Below are positions 21,791-31,905 of a DNA stretch of 64,000 bases, one piece after another (the stretch's first letter is position 1; each line of letters starts with the position of its first letter). A program made the position numbers and the translations under genes. This stretch comes from Massilia arenae. GTDB taxonomy: Bacteria; Pseudomonadota; Gammaproteobacteria; Burkholderiales; Burkholderiaceae_D. Under the pieces are notes generated by a model. The model did no database searches and was not told the DNA's origin. It saw only the letters and a list, made by a program, of their open reading frames with translations. The stretch covers positions 1 through 64,000 of the forward strand of contig NZ_VPFD01000003.1 of assembly GCF_008014745.1 (NCBI RefSeq), read 5' to 3'.

Positions 21791-22989
21791 GAGCCGGCCC
21801 CGGCGTAGGATTGTTCGTCGAGCGCGCGGCCGGGGGTCGCGCAGCCCGGCTTTACGCAGCCCGCTGCATCCTTCGGCAGCAGCTTGCAATAGTGCATCAG
21901 CAACCCGTCAAACACCGCCTCCCAGGCGAATGACGATTCGACCTTGCGCCGCGCATTGGCGCCAAGCGCCGCCAGGTCGCTGGCAGCCGCATGCCTGATC
22001 GCCTCGGCCAGGCTGTCGGGGCAATTGGGCCGCGCCAGCACGCCCGTACTGTCGTCGACCAGTTCGGCCAGGCCGCCGGCGCCAGCCGCCACCACCGGCA
22101 GGCCGCAGCCCATCGCCTCGAGCACGATCAAGCCAAAAGTTTCGCAATCGCCCGGGTGCACCAGCAAGTCACAGCTGGCCAGCAGGCGCGCCAACGCGCG
22201 CTGGTCGCGCTGGAACGGCAGGCGGCTGATCCGGGCGCCCTTCGGGACCTCGAACGCCGCCTCGCCGGGCCCGACCATCAGCAAGTGGAAGCCTCGGCCG
22301 AGCCGGCCCATCGCCGCCAGCAGTACATCCAGTTTCTTGTCGGCCGTGAAGCGTCCGGCATATACCAGCAGGCATGCCCCGGGCGCCACGTCCAGTTCGG
22401 CGCGCACGGCGGCGTCGCGCCGATCGGGATGGAAGATAGTGCAATCGATGCCGAGCGGCTGGTGCAGCGCGCCCCGCACCCCCATCGCATGGAGTTGCGC
22501 GACCATCAGCCGGCTCGGCGCCAGCACCAGGTCGAACTGGCCGTACAGCTGCGCCAGGTAGCGCCGGGTGAGCTGGGCGGCATGCAGGCCGAAACGATTC
22601 TCGACCAGGCGCGGCAAATCGGAATGGTAGAAGGCCACGACCGGGATGCGCAACCGGTCGCGGGCGCGCAGCGCGGCCCAGGCGCAATGGCCGGCGTCGC
22701 CCACTTCGACCAGGTCGGGCCGCAGGCGGCGCAGGCGGCGGGCGATGGCGGCCACCGACAGCGGCATTCGGTAGCCGTGGAAGCCGGGCAAGGCCAGGCT
22801 GGGGACGCGCAGGCATGCCGACGTGGCGCGCATGGCACGCGCGGTGTCTGGCCCCACATCGCGGTTCGGACTCAGGATCGTGTGCCGCGCACGGCCCTGA
22901 CGCGCCAGCCACGCCGACTTGGCGTTCAGGTAGGTGCTGACGCCACCACCCTCGGCGGCATAGAACATCGTAAGGTCGACGAGATGCAT
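21781..22989 (-). CDS. Family 4 glycosyltransferase
   Basis: This 402-residue cytosolic protein has the two Rossmann domains of GT-B, GT4-family enzymes. The N-terminal domain has the glycine-rich AEGGGVSTY loop. The C-terminal domain has VYAGRFTADKKLDVLL and the nucleotide-sugar motif HPGDCETFGLIVLEAMGCGLPVV, which includes the E-x7-E signature. It probably transfers a sugar from a nucleotide donor to a lipid or polysaccharide acceptor. The specificity is unknown and no sugar cluster surrounds it. ATG 22989 (MHLVDLTMFY) is chosen because homologues start near there; an in-frame ATG exists at 23031. The last residues are low-complexity. Confidence 0.9.
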   Translation of the reverse strand: MHLVDLTMFYAAEGGGVSTYLNAKSAWLARQGRARHTILSPNRDVGPDTARAMRATSACLRVPSLALPGFHGYRMPLSVAAIARRLRRLRPDLVEVGDAGHCAWAALRARDRLRIPVVAFYHSDLPRLVENRFGLHAAQLTRRYLAQLYGQFDLVLAPSRLMVAQLHAMGVRGALHQPLGIDCTIFHPDRRDAAVRAELDVAPGACLLVYAGRFTADKKLDVLLAAMGRLGRGFHLLMVGPGEAAFEVPKGARISRLPFQRDQRALARLLASCDLLVHPGDCETFGLIVLEAMGCGLPVVAAGAGGLAELVDDSTGVLARPNCPDSLAEAIRHAAASDLAALGANARRKVESSFAWEAVFDGLLMHYCKLLPKDAAGCVKPGCATPGRALDEQSYAGAGSYQ

Positions 22990-23105
22990 GGCCGGCTCGC
23001 AGAAAAATCCACGATAGCAGCGGCCCGGCAAGCAGGCTTGCGCGCACGCAGGGCGTGCGCCGGTGATCAGGATCGACCGGGCTTAGCGGAAAAAGACGGC
23101 GAACA

Positions 23106-23696
23106 TCACGCGCTGCGGCGGTCGAGCATGGCGCGCGCGATCGTGCCGGCGTCGACGTACTCGAGCTCCCCACCCACCGGCACGCCGCGCGCCAGGCGGC
23201 TGACCTTCAGGCCGCGCGCCTTGAGCATTTCGCTGATGTAGTGGGCAGTGGCTTCGCCCTCGTTGGTGAAATTGGTCGCCAGCACCACTTCGCCGACAAG
23301 GCCATCAGTGGCGCGGTTGACGAGCTTGTCCAGGGCGATGTCGCGCGGGCCGATGCCGTCCAGCGGCGACAGCCGGCCCATCAGCACGAAGTACAGGCCG
23401 CGCCAGGTGAGCGTCTGCTCGATCATGATCTGGTCGGCCGGGGTCTCGACCACGCACAGCAGGGTGTGGTCGCGCTCCGGGTCGGCGCACAGCTCGCAAA
23501 TTTCAATGTCCGAGAAGGTATTGCACTTGGCGCAGTGATGCACCGTGTCAACCGCCTGGTAGAGCGCGCGCGACAGTTGCGCGGCGCCCTCGCGGTCGTG
23601 CTGCAGCAGATGGAATGCCATGCGCTGGGCCGACTTGGGGCCCACGCCCGGCAAGCGGCGCAGCGATTCGATGAGAAATTCGAGCGAGGTCGACAT
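23106..23696 (-). CDS. recR: Recombination mediator RecR
   Basis: The 196-residue protein matches RecR in length and order of parts. A helix-hairpin-helix ([19 protein letters not shown]) is followed by a four-cysteine zinc finger ([16 protein letters not shown]), a Toprim domain ([24 protein letters not shown]) and the C-terminal [16 protein letters not shown] segment. With RecO it loads RecA on gapped DNA during RecF-pathway repair. It is the last gene of dnaX-ybaB-recR, a common bacterial order. Confidence 0.97.
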   Translation of the reverse strand: MSTSLEFLIESLRRLPGVGPKSAQRMAFHLLQHDREGAAQLSRALYQAVDTVHHCAKCNTFSDIEICELCADPERDHTLLCVVETPADQIMIEQTLTWRGLYFVLMGRLSPLDGIGPRDIALDKLVNRATDGLVGEVVLATNFTNEGEATAHYISEMLKARGLKVSRLARGVPVGGELEYVDAGTIARAMLDRRSA

Positions 23697-23744
23697 GTGG
23701 GGCGTCCCGCCGGCAAGGCGCCGGCCGGGACTGCTTTCAATGGA

Positions 23745-24074
23745 TCAGAAAGGCATCTTGAAGCCAGGCGGCAGGCCCGGCATACCGGCGGTCAGGCCGC
23801 TCATCTTCTCGGCGGCGGTCGCCTCGGCCTTGCGCACGGCGTCGTTGAACGCGGCCGCAACCAGGTCTTCCAGCATGTCGCGGTCGTCGCCCAGCAGCGA
23901 CGGGTCGATGGTGACGCGCTTGACGTCGTTCTTGCAGGTCATGACGACCTTCACCAGGCCGGCGCCCGACTGGCCTTCGACTTCGACCAGGGCCAGCTGC
24001 TCCTGCGCCTTCTTCATATTGTCCTGCATGGCTTGCGCCTGTTTCATCAAGCCTGCGAGCTGGTTTTTCATCAT
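23745..24074 (-). CDS. ybaB: YbaB/EbfC-family nucleoid-associated protein
   Basis: The 109-residue protein has the family features: an N-terminal helix [27 protein letters not shown], an [22 protein letters not shown] strand region and a Gly/Pro-rich tail. YbaB proteins form dimers that bind DNA and coat the nucleoid. GGAGAAA precedes ATG 24074; a longer frame to 24296 runs back into dnaX. It lies between dnaX and recR in the usual operon. Confidence 0.95.
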   Translation of the reverse strand: MMKNQLAGLMKQAQAMQDNMKKAQEQLALVEVEGQSGAGLVKVVMTCKNDVKRVTIDPSLLGDDRDMLEDLVAAAFNDAVRKAEATAAEKMSGLTAGMPGLPPGFKMPF

Positions 24075-24123
24075 GGTGGGTTTCTCCAAAAGTCGGATGG
24101 GTGATTGATCGGCAGCGACGTGC

Positions 24124-26262
24124 TCAGGCGACCTTGACCGAGCCTGGCACGACGAACGCGTCGAAGCGTCGCTCGAGCTCCTGCACGAAGGGATCGGCGG
24201 CAACGATGGACTCGGCCAGGCGCTGGCGCTCTTCGCGCGCCGCTTTCTGTTCGGCCCCGGCTGTATACCACACCGGGCCAATCTCGGACTCCACATTCAC
24301 GCGGAAGTCGGGGAAATGTTCTTGCAGCGCAGCCGCCAGCTTCTCGCTATTGCCGCTGGCGCGCAGCGTATCGACCGGCACGCGCAGATTGAAGGTGGCC
24401 GAGCGGTCGTGCACGACGCAGGCGACCAGCTCGGTCTGCAGCGCCAGCTGCTGGGCCACGCCGCGCAGCGGCAGGCTGCCGGCCAGCGCCGGCCAGTTGC
24501 CGTCCCAATTGATCTCTGGCACGGGCGTAACGACATAGGCATGCGGCGGCGCGGCCGGTGCCCGCACCTGGGGCGCGGGTGCGACCACGGCCGGCGCCTC
24601 GGCGGCGACGGCGGTGTCATCGGAAAAATCGGTGACCCAGGACGGCACGTCGTCTTCCTGCTGCGGCTGCTGTGACTGCGGCTGCTGGCGGGCCTGCATG
24701 GCCGGCTGCGGCTGGGCCATGGCCTGCGGCTGCCCGCCCTCCCATGGAGGCGGTGCGGCAGCGGCCCGCGCCTGCATGCCGACGCCAGGGGACGACATCG
24801 CGGCCGCCGGTCCGGGCGCGGCTGGCGGCGGCGCCGCAGGCGCCGACGGCGCCGGCGCGACCGGTTCGGCCCCTGGACGCTTGGGTGGGGTGCGGATGCC
24901 CGACGCGGCGCGCGCCGCTTCCAGCGCCGCATTGATCGCGGCCCGCGCCGACGTCATCGCCGGCGCGCCGGGGGCTGCGGCGGCGGTCGGCGCACTGGGC
25001 TGCACCGGCGCCGCAGGTGCAGGTGCGGGCGGTGCGGCCGACGGCGGGGCCGAACGCGGCGTCACCGCCGCATGGCTGGCCGCGGCTGCCGCGGCGGCGC
25101 GCGCAGGCGAAGCGCCTACCGGCGCGGCGGCGGGCGGTGCTGCAGATGCTTCTGCCCCGCCCTGTCCGGGGCGAAAGGCCAGCATGCGCAGCAGGGTCAT
25201 GGTGAAGCCGGCATATTCGTCCGGCGCCAGGCCGATCTCGTTGCGGCCGTGCACGGCGATCTGGTAATACAGCTGCACTTCCTGCGGCTCGAAGGAGCCG
25301 GCCAGGCGCATGATGTCGGCCAGCTCGGGCAGGTCTTGCGGCACGGCGCCGGGCACCGACTGCGCCAGCGCGATCCGGTGCAGCAAGGTGCCCAGGTCTT
25401 GCAGCGCGCCGTTGTACGACAGGCTGCGGCTGGCCATCTCGTCGGCCACCGCCATCAGGTCGGCGCCGTCCTGCGCCGCCAGGGCATCGAGCAGGCGCAC
25501 CAGGTAGGATTGGTCGAGCGCGCCGAGCATGCCCTGCACCGCATCGAGCGTGACCTGGCCGGCCGCATAGGCGATCGCCTGGTCGGTGAGCGACAGCGCG
25601 TCGCGCATCGAGCCGTGCGCGCCTTGCGCCAAGAGGCGCAGCGCCGGCTGCTCGAAGCTCACGCCTTCCTGGCCCAGGATGTTCTCGAGGTGGCCGACGA
25701 TATGGCCCGGCGGCATTTGCTTGAGATTGAACTGGAGGCAGCGCGACAGCACCGTCACGGGAATCTTTTGCGGATCGGTGGTCGCCAGGATGAACTTGAC
25801 GTGCGGCGGCGGTTCCTCGAGCGTCTTGAGCATCGAATTGAACGCGTGGTTGGTGAGCATGTGCACCTCGTCGATCATATAGACCTTGAAGCGCGCATTG
25901 CTCGGTGCGTAGACCGCCTGTTCCAGCAACTGGGCCATCTCGTCCACGCCGCGGTTGGACGCCGCATCCATCTCGATGTAGTCGACGAAGCGGCCGGCGT
26001 CGATCGCGCGGCAAGCCTCGCACTGCCCGCACGGCTCGGCGGTAATGCCGCCCTGCCCGTCCGGCCCGGTGCAATTGAGCGACTTGGCCAGGATGCGCGA
26101 CAGGGTGGTCTTGCCGACCCCGCGCGTGCCCGTGAACAGATAAGCATGGTGCAGCCGCTCCGTGCGCAAGGCATGGGTCAGCGCACGGACGACGTGCTCC
26201 TGGCCAACCAGCGTGTCGAAGTTCTTGGGACGGTATTTGCGGGCGAGGACTTGATAGGACAT
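24124..26262 (-). CDS. dnaX: DNA polymerase III subunit tau/gamma DnaX
   Basis: The 712-residue clamp-loader ATPase starts [25 protein letters not shown]. It has a Walker A motif at about 45-52 (GTRGVGKTT), a zinc site (CTGPDG...CGQCEAC), Walker B in YMIDEVHML and sensor 1 in [17 protein letters not shown]. Residues about 370-560 form a long Ala/Pro/Gln linker, and the C-terminal 150 residues match the tau domain that binds the polymerase. I saw no A-rich slippery sequence of the E. coli type, so production of a shorter gamma form is not evident. It heads dnaX-ybaB-recR, and ffs lies upstream in the same direction. Confidence 0.97.
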   Translation of the reverse strand: MSYQVLARKYRPKNFDTLVGQEHVVRALTHALRTERLHHAYLFTGTRGVGKTTLSRILAKSLNCTGPDGQGGITAEPCGQCEACRAIDAGRFVDYIEMDAASNRGVDEMAQLLEQAVYAPSNARFKVYMIDEVHMLTNHAFNSMLKTLEEPPPHVKFILATTDPQKIPVTVLSRCLQFNLKQMPPGHIVGHLENILGQEGVSFEQPALRLLAQGAHGSMRDALSLTDQAIAYAAGQVTLDAVQGMLGALDQSYLVRLLDALAAQDGADLMAVADEMASRSLSYNGALQDLGTLLHRIALAQSVPGAVPQDLPELADIMRLAGSFEPQEVQLYYQIAVHGRNEIGLAPDEYAGFTMTLLRMLAFRPGQGGAEASAAPPAAAPVGASPARAAAAAAASHAAVTPRSAPPSAAPPAPAPAAPVQPSAPTAAAAPGAPAMTSARAAINAALEAARAASGIRTPPKRPGAEPVAPAPSAPAAPPPAAPGPAAAMSSPGVGMQARAAAAPPPWEGGQPQAMAQPQPAMQARQQPQSQQPQQEDDVPSWVTDFSDDTAVAAEAPAVVAPAPQVRAPAAPPHAYVVTPVPEINWDGNWPALAGSLPLRGVAQQLALQTELVACVVHDRSATFNLRVPVDTLRASGNSEKLAAALQEHFPDFRVNVESEIGPVWYTAGAEQKAAREERQRLAESIVAADPFVQELERRFDAFVVPGSVKVA

Positions 26263-26426
26263 GCCACGATTTTACCGCAGATGGCGGTCGTCGCGAACAT
26301 TCAACGGTCGGGCTCTTGTGCAACTGGCATGAAAAATGCGAGAGACGGACGTGCGGGCGCCGTTGGCTGCTTGAGAAAAAATATGGGGAGGTACTGCCGA
26401 GAAGGTACTACTGAAAAGAGATAAGA

Positions 26427-26522
26427 GGCGAGCCTGATCTGCGGCACTTGCGGTGAACGGCTTTGGCTGCTTCGTTCCCGACCTGACCAGGTAAACCATG
26501 CCACAATGCGCAGGGGCCCGCC
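26427..26522 (-). ncRNA. ffs: 4.5S signal recognition particle RNA
   Basis: On the minus strand the 96-nt RNA begins GGCGGGCCCC and ends GGCTCGCC, which pair with one G-U. The apical part carries the conserved Ffh-binding sequence ACCTGGTCAGGTC, a GGAA tetraloop and GAAGCAGCCA. This is the small bacterial SRP RNA that, with Ffh, targets nascent membrane proteins. Its place just upstream of dnaX is common in proteobacteria. A TATAAT box precedes it by 7 bases. Confidence 0.95.
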
Positions 26523-26529
26523 AGCGCTC

Positions 26530-26535
26530 ATTATA
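26530..26535 (-). promoter_or_regulatory. Sigma-70 -10 box of ffs
   Basis: TATAAT on the minus strand sits 7 bases upstream of the predicted RNA start at 26522. No good -35 hexamer is visible at 16-18 bp spacing, so the -10 box is the main evidence. Confidence 0.65.
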
Positions 26536-26600
26536 CCCCAGGGCAGGCCGTTTGGGGAAATGGCAGGGGGCGCCGCAGCGGACGCCCCTGCCTGGAGCGA

Positions 26601-28085
26601 TCAGATCCCCAATTGCCCCCAGATCTCATCGACCTTCTTCTTGACCTCCGGCGCCATCACGATCGGCGTACCCCACTCGCGATTGGTTTCACCCGGCCAT
26701 TTATTAGTGGCATCGATACCCATCTTGCTGCCCAGGCCGCTGATCGGCGACGCGAAGTCGAGGTAATCGATCGGGGTGCTGTCGACCATGACCGTGTCGC
26801 GGGTTGGATCGACGCGGGTCGTGATAGCCCAGATCACCTCTTTCCAGTCGCGCACATTGACGTCCTCGTCGACCACGACGATGAATTTGGTGTACATGAA
26901 CTGACGCAGGAAACTCCACACGCCGAACATCACCCGCTTGGCATGGCCCGCGTACTGCTTCTTCATCTGCACCACCGCCATGCGGTAGCTGCAGCCTTCC
27001 GGCGGCAGGTAGAAATCGGTGATTTCGGTGAACTGCTTCTGCAGCAGCGGGATGAAGACTTCGTTCAGCGCCACGCCCAGCACAGCCGGCTCGTCCGGCG
27101 GCTTGCCGGTGTAGGTCGAGTGGTAGATCGGATCGCGCCGCATCGTGATACGGTCGATCGTGAACACCGGAAAACTGTCCTGTTCATTATAGTAGCCGGT
27201 GTGGTCGCCATATGGACCCTCGAGCGCATGCTCGAAGCCGGACGGGTGGTTCTCGTCCGGATAGATATGCCCTTCGAGCACGATCTCGGCTGAAGCCGGC
27301 ACCATCAGCTCGCTGCCGATCGCCTTGGTGAGCGAGGTGCGGCTGCCGCGCAGCAGGCCGGCGAACTGGTATTCGGACAGCGTGTCCGGCACCGGCGTCA
27401 CGGCGCCGAGGATGGTGGCCGGGTCGGCGCCCAGCGCCACCGCGATTGGATACGGCTTGCCCGGATTGGCCAGCGCGTGCTCGCGGAAATCGAGCGCGCC
27501 ACCGCGGTGGGCCAGCCAGCGCATGATCACTTTATTGGGGCCCAGCACCTGCTGGCGGTAAATGCCCAGGTTCTGGCGTTTCTTGTTAGGCCCCTTGGTA
27601 ATCACCAGGCCCCAGGTGATCAGCGGAGCCACGTCGCCCGGCCAGCAATGCTGGATCGGCAGGCGAGCGAGGTCGACGTCCTGGCCCTCCCAGACGATTT
27701 CCTGGCAGGGCGCGCCTTTTACTTCTTTCGGAGCCATATCCCACACCGCCTTGACGAGCGAGCCCATGCCCATGATGTCCTTGAAACCCTTGGGTGGCTC
27801 GGGCTCCTTCAGGCGCGCCAGCACGTGGCCGATTTGACGCAGCTCACTCAAATCCTGCGCCCCCATGCCCAGCGCCACCCGCTTCGGGGTGCCAAACAGG
27901 TTACCAAGGACGGGGATCGTATGCCCGGTCGGCTGCCGGAACAGCAGCGCGGGACCTTCGGCGCGCAGCGTGCGGTCGCAGATCTCGGTCATTTCGAGGT
28001 TGGTCGACACCGGAATGTCAATATGTTTGAGCTCGCCCATGCGTTCGAGCTGGGCCATAAAATCTCGCAAGTCTGTATATTTCAT
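26601..28085 (-). CDS. ubiD: UbiD 3-octaprenyl-4-hydroxybenzoate decarboxylase
   Basis: The 494-residue protein matches UbiD in length and sequence: [22 protein letters not shown] at the start, [15 protein letters not shown], the central [26 protein letters not shown] block that helps bind prenylated FMN and metal, and [15 protein letters not shown]. It decarboxylates the octaprenyl-hydroxybenzoate intermediate of ubiquinone synthesis using prenylated FMN made by UbiX; no ubiX lies in this window. ATG 28085 gives the conserved N-terminus; an upstream frame to 28154 is not conserved in character. The gene is monocistronic. Confidence 0.96.
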   Translation of the reverse strand: MKYTDLRDFMAQLERMGELKHIDIPVSTNLEMTEICDRTLRAEGPALLFRQPTGHTIPVLGNLFGTPKRVALGMGAQDLSELRQIGHVLARLKEPEPPKGFKDIMGMGSLVKAVWDMAPKEVKGAPCQEIVWEGQDVDLARLPIQHCWPGDVAPLITWGLVITKGPNKKRQNLGIYRQQVLGPNKVIMRWLAHRGGALDFREHALANPGKPYPIAVALGADPATILGAVTPVPDTLSEYQFAGLLRGSRTSLTKAIGSELMVPASAEIVLEGHIYPDENHPSGFEHALEGPYGDHTGYYNEQDSFPVFTIDRITMRRDPIYHSTYTGKPPDEPAVLGVALNEVFIPLLQKQFTEITDFYLPPEGCSYRMAVVQMKKQYAGHAKRVMFGVWSFLRQFMYTKFIVVVDEDVNVRDWKEVIWAITTRVDPTRDTVMVDSTPIDYLDFASPISGLGSKMGIDATNKWPGETNREWGTPIVMAPEVKKKVDEIWGQLGI

Positions 28086-28561
28086 CAAGTTTTGAGCATT
28101 TCTTCGATTGCAGAACGTAAGTGAGAGGGTGGAGCCAAGTGATTGATTCGTCAAGTATTTCTATTTGGAAGGCCACTTCATCAGAACCAAAAGTAATAAG
28201 AGACAGGCGTGCTAGGGTTGACTTGATATAAGGTCCGCCCCTACAATCCGTCCTACTTGATGAGACGGCCTTACTTTTTTTGCCACAATTTTAGCTGTTC
28301 TCATGCATTCACGGGGTCGGGGCCCCACACGACATTTTAAGGAGTGTTTTCTTTTTGGGCGTCTGCCCATATCCCCCGAGACAGTTGTTGAGCCACTGGT
28401 CCCTGCCCTACGGGTTAGCAGCCAGCTGAAGCAAAGCAATGACGGCGTTAGTCGGCCGCGTCGCGGCGACAAACGATTTTCTGATGCACGGCAAACACAT
28501 TCCGCGTTTCGCTCACAGCGACACGACGGGATTCTTTTCGCCGCGACAAGGGGAAAATTCG
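28086..28561. other. 476-bp leader between ubiD and the lytic transglycosylase
   Basis: No gene is convincing here. CCGTC...GACGG followed by a T-rich run near 28248-28283 could be a plus-strand terminator-like hairpin. Downstream, 28311-28440 is rich in short complementary blocks and could fold as a structured leader RNA, but I do not recognise a known riboswitch or 6S RNA. An in-frame upstream ATG at 28439 exists for the next gene but has no ribosome binding site. Confidence 0.4.
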
Positions 28562-29509
28562 ATGTTCCATCGTTTAACCACGAGCGCAAGGCTCGTGCAA
28601 TCCATGGCCAGCCAGCCAATCACGTGGTCTTCCGTGAGCAAAACGGCAAGCGGTTTCATGAAAACCGCCCGCACTACCCTGACCGTATTCGGTCTGACCG
28701 CAGTTGCCATGCTGGCGCTGCTGTACACCAATGACAGTTTCGCCAAGCGCGTCTCTGAAATGCTGCATCCGCAGCCAGTCGTCGTCGCCGCTGCAGAGCC
28801 GGTGGCAATCGTCGCGCCCACGCCAAAGGCCGTGGCCGAAGCAGTGGCCGTCGAAACGACGCACCTGCGCGATTCGCATGCCATGCTGGGTGACAGCAAG
28901 CAGCAGCAGTACGTCACCACTTGGCTGTCGAAGCGCTACCGCGTCGCCGGCGACGCCGCCAATATGCTGGTCTCGACCGCTTACCTGACGGCGCACGAGC
29001 TGAAACTCGACCCGCTGCTGATCCTGGCGGTGATGGCGATCGAATCGGGCCTGAACCCGTTTGCCGAAAGCGCGATGGGCGCCAAGGGCCTGATGCAGGT
29101 CATGGCCAAGGTCCACCACGACAAGTTCGAGGATGTGGGCGGCCCGCAAGCGGCCCTGAATCCGGTCGCCAACATCCGTGTCGGCGCCCTGATTCTGAAG
29201 GATTACGTCAAGCGTACCGGCTCGGTCGAAGGCGGCCTGAAAACCTACGTCGGCGCAGCCAACTTCGACACCGACTCGGGCTATGGTCACAAGGTGCTGA
29301 CCGAATACCGTTTGCTCAAGAAGGTCTCGAAAGGCCAGAACGTCCCGGTGCGCACTCCACGCGCGGCGCCGCTGCCGGCAACGATCGTCACCGCCAAGCA
29401 GACCGAGTCCGATACGGTCAAGCCGGAAGCGAAGCCGATGCAGGAAACCACCACTGCCTCCACCGTCGGCGCGCACGTGCCGAACGTGGAGCCGCTGGCC
29501 GGCCTGTAA
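28562..29509 (+). CDS. Membrane-anchored lytic transglycosylase (SLT domain)
   Basis: In this 315-residue protein, residues about 38-56 form a membrane anchor or uncleaved signal. An Ala/Val-rich linker leads to an SLT domain (about 110-245). The catalytic glutamate is Glu161 in LAVMAIESGLNPFAES, followed by the family motif GAKGLMQVM and the NPVANIRVGALILKDYV segment. It should cleave peptidoglycan to 1,6-anhydro products in the periplasm. AAGGGGAA before 28562 supports this ATG. The C-terminal 60 residues are low-complexity. It is monocistronic with a long leader and its own terminator. Confidence 0.9.
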   Translation: MFHRLTTSARLVQSMASQPITWSSVSKTASGFMKTARTTLTVFGLTAVAMLALLYTNDSFAKRVSEMLHPQPVVVAAAEPVAIVAPTPKAVAEAVAVETTHLRDSHAMLGDSKQQQYVTTWLSKRYRVAGDAANMLVSTAYLTAHELKLDPLLILAVMAIESGLNPFAESAMGAKGLMQVMAKVHHDKFEDVGGPQAALNPVANIRVGALILKDYVKRTGSVEGGLKTYVGAANFDTDSGYGHKVLTEYRLLKKVSKGQNVPVRTPRAAPLPATIVTAKQTESDTVKPEAKPMQETTTASTVGAHVPNVEPLAGL

Positions 29510-29533
29510 GATCAAGAGGGAAAGTTCCTTGGA

Positions 29534-29558
29534 GCCACCGCTGCGGCGGTGGCTTTTT
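29534..29558 (+). terminator. Rho-independent terminator of the lytic transglycosylase gene
   Basis: GCCACCGC (29534-29541) pairs with GCGGTGGC (29546-29553) around a TGCG loop and is followed by five T. It lies 25 bp after the stop codon. Confidence 0.9.
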
Positions 29559-29599
29559 GCGTTTGCTCTATATATGTTGATTCGGGCTGCGCGGCGGGC

Positions 29600-29710
29600 T
29601 TGGATTCCCGCCTGCGCGGGAATGACGTGCTGACGTACGTATTCAACGTCGCGTTAATGGCGGTTCGATCGACCCAATCAACGTCGTTCCCGCGCAGGCG
29701 GGAACCAAAG
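29600..29710. repeat. Second pair of dRS3-like inverted repeats
   Basis: Arms at about 29600-29628 and 29681-29710 are inverted copies of the same family as at 18.6 kb, each with an ATTCCCGC or TTCCCGC palindrome. They sit between the terminators of the convergent transglycosylase and nusB genes. The arms are less alike than those of the first pair. Confidence 0.75.
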
Positions 29711-29732
29711 TCCCAAGCAATCTACCGACGAC

Positions 29733-29766
29733 AAAAAAGCCACCGGCTCGCGCACGGTGGCTTTTT
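29733..29766. terminator. Bidirectional terminator, end of ribB-ribH-nusB
   Basis: GCCACCG (29739-29745) and CGGTGGC (29755-29761) form a stem with A6 on the left and T5 on the right, so it can end transcription in both directions. Its main user should be the minus-strand nusB operon, which ends 25 bp away. Confidence 0.85.
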
Positions 29767-29790
29767 CTCGTCAAGCTGCAAGCAAAACGA

Positions 29791-30261
29791 TCAGCGACGC
29801 TCGTTCGCCGCCACTTCATCCGGCCGCAGGCGCGACGCCAGCTTATCCAGCACGCCATTGACATACTTATGCCCATCGATACCGCCGAACGACTTGGTCA
29901 ATTCGACCGCCTCGTTGATCACGACGCGATACGGAATCTCGGGATGGTTCTTCAGCTCATAGGCGCCCAGCAGCAGCACCGCGTGCTCGATTGGCGACAG
30001 CTCGGCGATCGAACGGTCGATCAGCGGGGCGATCGACTCGCGCAGCTCGACCGAAGTGCCGATCGCGCCATTGAGCAGCGCCGAGAAGAACTCGCTGTCG
30101 GCCTTGTCGAAGCCATGGGCGCCGCGGATATTGGTCGAGACCACCCGTGCCGGTTCATTATTCAGCAGCCATTGGTACAGACCCTGGAGCGCGAACTCGC
30201 GCGCGCGGTGGCGCGGCGTGCGGTTCTTGCTCGGGTTGGCGTGCGTACTCTTGTCAGTCAT
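29791..30261 (-). CDS. nusB: Transcription antitermination factor NusB
   Basis: This 156-residue all-helical protein has the family segments RHRAREFALQGLYQWL near the start, ELSPIEHAVLLLGAYEL and IPYRVVINEAVELTKSFGGIDGHKYVNGVLDKL. NusB with NusE (S10) binds boxA RNA and supports rRNA antitermination. It is the last gene of ribB-ribH-nusB, an order common in proteobacteria, with a 19-bp gap to ribH. Confidence 0.97.
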   Translation of the reverse strand: MTDKSTHANPSKNRTPRHRAREFALQGLYQWLLNNEPARVVSTNIRGAHGFDKADSEFFSALLNGAIGTSVELRESIAPLIDRSIAELSPIEHAVLLLGAYELKNHPEIPYRVVINEAVELTKSFGGIDGHKYVNGVLDKLASRLRPDEVAANERR

Positions 30262-30280
30262 TGTTTTCTTGCCTTTACTG

Positions 30281-30760
30281 TTATTCGTCCTCTGGCACCA
30301 GCTCGTCCAGCGCCATCAGGAGGTTGGCCATTTCGACCGCGACGCGTGCGGCGTCGCCGCCCTTCTCGGCCATGCGGACTTCGGCCTGCTCGTCGGTCTC
30401 GGTGGTCAGGATCGCGTTGGCGATCGGGATGCCGTAGTCGAGGCCGATGCGGGTGATGCCGGCGCCCGATTCGTTCGACACCAGCTCGAAGTGGTAGGTT
30501 TCGCCGCGGATCACCGCGCCCAGCGCGATCAGCGCGTCGAACTGCTCGGTCACGGCCATGCGCTGCAGCGCCAGCGGCACTTCGAGCGCGCCCGGCACGG
30601 TCACGTGCAGGATGTCTTCGTCGGCCACGCCCAGGCGCTTGAGTTCGGCCAGGCAGGACGACAGCAGGCCGTGGCCCACGTCGGCGTTGAAACGGGCCTG
30701 CACGATACCGATACGCAGGTCTTCGCCCTGCAGATTGCTTTCAAAAGTTCCTACCGTCAT
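30281..30760 (-). CDS. ribH: 6,7-dimethyl-8-ribityllumazine synthase RibH
   Basis: The 159-residue protein has the lumazine synthase motifs [26 protein letters not shown] and [14 protein letters not shown], and [20 protein letters not shown]. It joins the 4-carbon product of RibB to the pyrimidine to form lumazine, the direct precursor of riboflavin. AGAGG precedes the ATG at 30760; a longer frame reaches back into ribB and is not used. It lies between ribB and nusB. Confidence 0.97.
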   Translation of the reverse strand: MTVGTFESNLQGEDLRIGIVQARFNADVGHGLLSSCLAELKRLGVADEDILHVTVPGALEVPLALQRMAVTEQFDALIALGAVIRGETYHFELVSNESGAGITRIGLDYGIPIANAILTTETDEQAEVRMAEKGGDAARVAVEMANLLMALDELVPEDE

Positions 30761-30792
30761 GGCTGACCTCTTCTTGTTGATTGGTTGATTGT

Positions 30793-31905
30793 TCAGGCTT
30801 CCGGACGCGGCACGTAACCGGTGACTTCCAGGTCGAAACCGGTCATCGACGGCATCTTGCGCGGATTGGCCAGCAGCTGCATCTTGCCCACGCCCAGGGC
30901 GCGCAGGATCTGGGCGCCGATGCCGTAGGTACGCAAGTCCATCGATGCGGCGCGCGCGCCGGCGCGGCTGGCCTTGCCATCCTGCGGCGCCAGCTGGGCG
31001 AACAATTGGTCTGCGCTTTCGCCGCAATTGAGCAGCACGATCACGCCGGCATCGCTGGCCTTGATCGTCTTCATGGCCGACGCCATGTCCCACGAGTGGG
31101 TGGTGGCGCGGTTCTCGAGCAGGTCGAGGATCGACACCGGCTGGTGCACGCGCACCAGCGCTTCCTTCTCGGGCGACAGCTCGCCGTGGACCAGGGCCAG
31201 GTGGGCGCTGCCGCTCGGCGCGTCGCGGAAGGCCACGAGCTGGAATTCACCGGCCTCGGTCGACAGCGTACGCTCGGCCACGCGCTCGACCAGGCACTCG
31301 TTCTGGCTGCGATAGTGGATCAGGTCGGCGATGGTGCCGATCTTGAGCTTGTGTTCTTTCGCGAACTCGATCAGGTCGGGCAGGCGCGCCATGGTGCCGT
31401 CTTCCTTGATGATCTCGCAGATCACCGAGGCCGGGGTCAGGCCCGCCATATGGGTCAGGTCGCAACCCGCTTCGGTATGCCCGGCGCGCATCAGGACGCC
31501 GCCCTTCTGGGCGCGCAGCGGGAAGATGTGGCCCGGCTGCACCAGGTCGTCCGGGGTCGTGCCCTTGTTCACCGCCACCTGGATGGTACGCGCGCGGTCG
31601 GCCGCCGAGATGCCGGTGGTGACGCCTTCGGCCGCTTCGATCGACACGGTGAAATTGGTCCCGAACGAGGTGCCGTTACGCGAAGTCATCATCGGCAGCG
31701 CCAGGCGGTCGCAGATCTCTTCGGACAGGGTCAGGCAGACCAGGCCGCGCGCATGGCGGATCATGAAGTTGATCGCCTCGGGCGTGACGAAGTCGGCTGC
31801 AAGCACGAGGTCGCCTTCGTTCTCGCGATCTTCCTCGTCGACCAGGATGACCATGCGGCCGGCGCGCAGTTCGGCAACGATGTCCTCGGTGCTGGAAATA
31901 GACAT
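30793..31905 (-). CDS. ribB: 3,4-dihydroxy-2-butanone 4-phosphate synthase with degenerate GCHII-like domain (RibBX type)
   Basis: The 370-residue protein has an intact RibB domain (residues 1-200): [52 protein letters not shown] and the [17 protein letters not shown] block. It makes the 4-carbon unit of riboflavin from ribulose 5-phosphate. The C-terminal part keeps the fold of GTP cyclohydrolase II ([23 protein letters not shown]), but the zinc-binding GDxxxSxxCDC region is replaced by [15 protein letters not shown]. It should therefore not be annotated as a bifunctional RibBA. A separate GTP cyclohydrolase II must be encoded elsewhere. It heads ribB-ribH-nusB. I see no FMN riboswitch upstream. 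Confidence 0.93.
   Translation of the reverse strand: MSISSTEDIVAELRAGRMVILVDEEDRENEGDLVLAADFVTPEAINFMIRHARGLVCLTLSEEICDRLALPMMTSRNGTSFGTNFTVSIEAAEGVTTGISAADRARTIQVAVNKGTTPDDLVQPGHIFPLRAQKGGVLMRAGHTEAGCDLTHMAGLTPASVICEIIKEDGTMARLPDLIEFAKEHKLKIGTIADLIHYRSQNECLVERVAERTLSTEAGEFQLVAFRDAPSGSAHLALVHGELSPEKEALVRVHQPVSILDLLENRATTHSWDMASAMKTIKASDAGVIVLLNCGESADQLFAQLAPQDGKASRAGARAASMDLRTYGIGAQILRALGVGKMQLLANPRKMPSMTGFDLEVTGYVPRPEA

Noticed and set aside
24124-26262. Programmed frameshift in dnaX giving a gamma subunit
   Set aside because: No A-rich slippery heptamer is present in the region between the ATPase and tau domains.
28300-28450. 6S RNA or a c-di-GMP riboswitch in the transglycosylase leader
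   Set aside because: The conserved central bubble of 6S RNA and the GEMM core sequences are absent; only general hairpin potential is seen.
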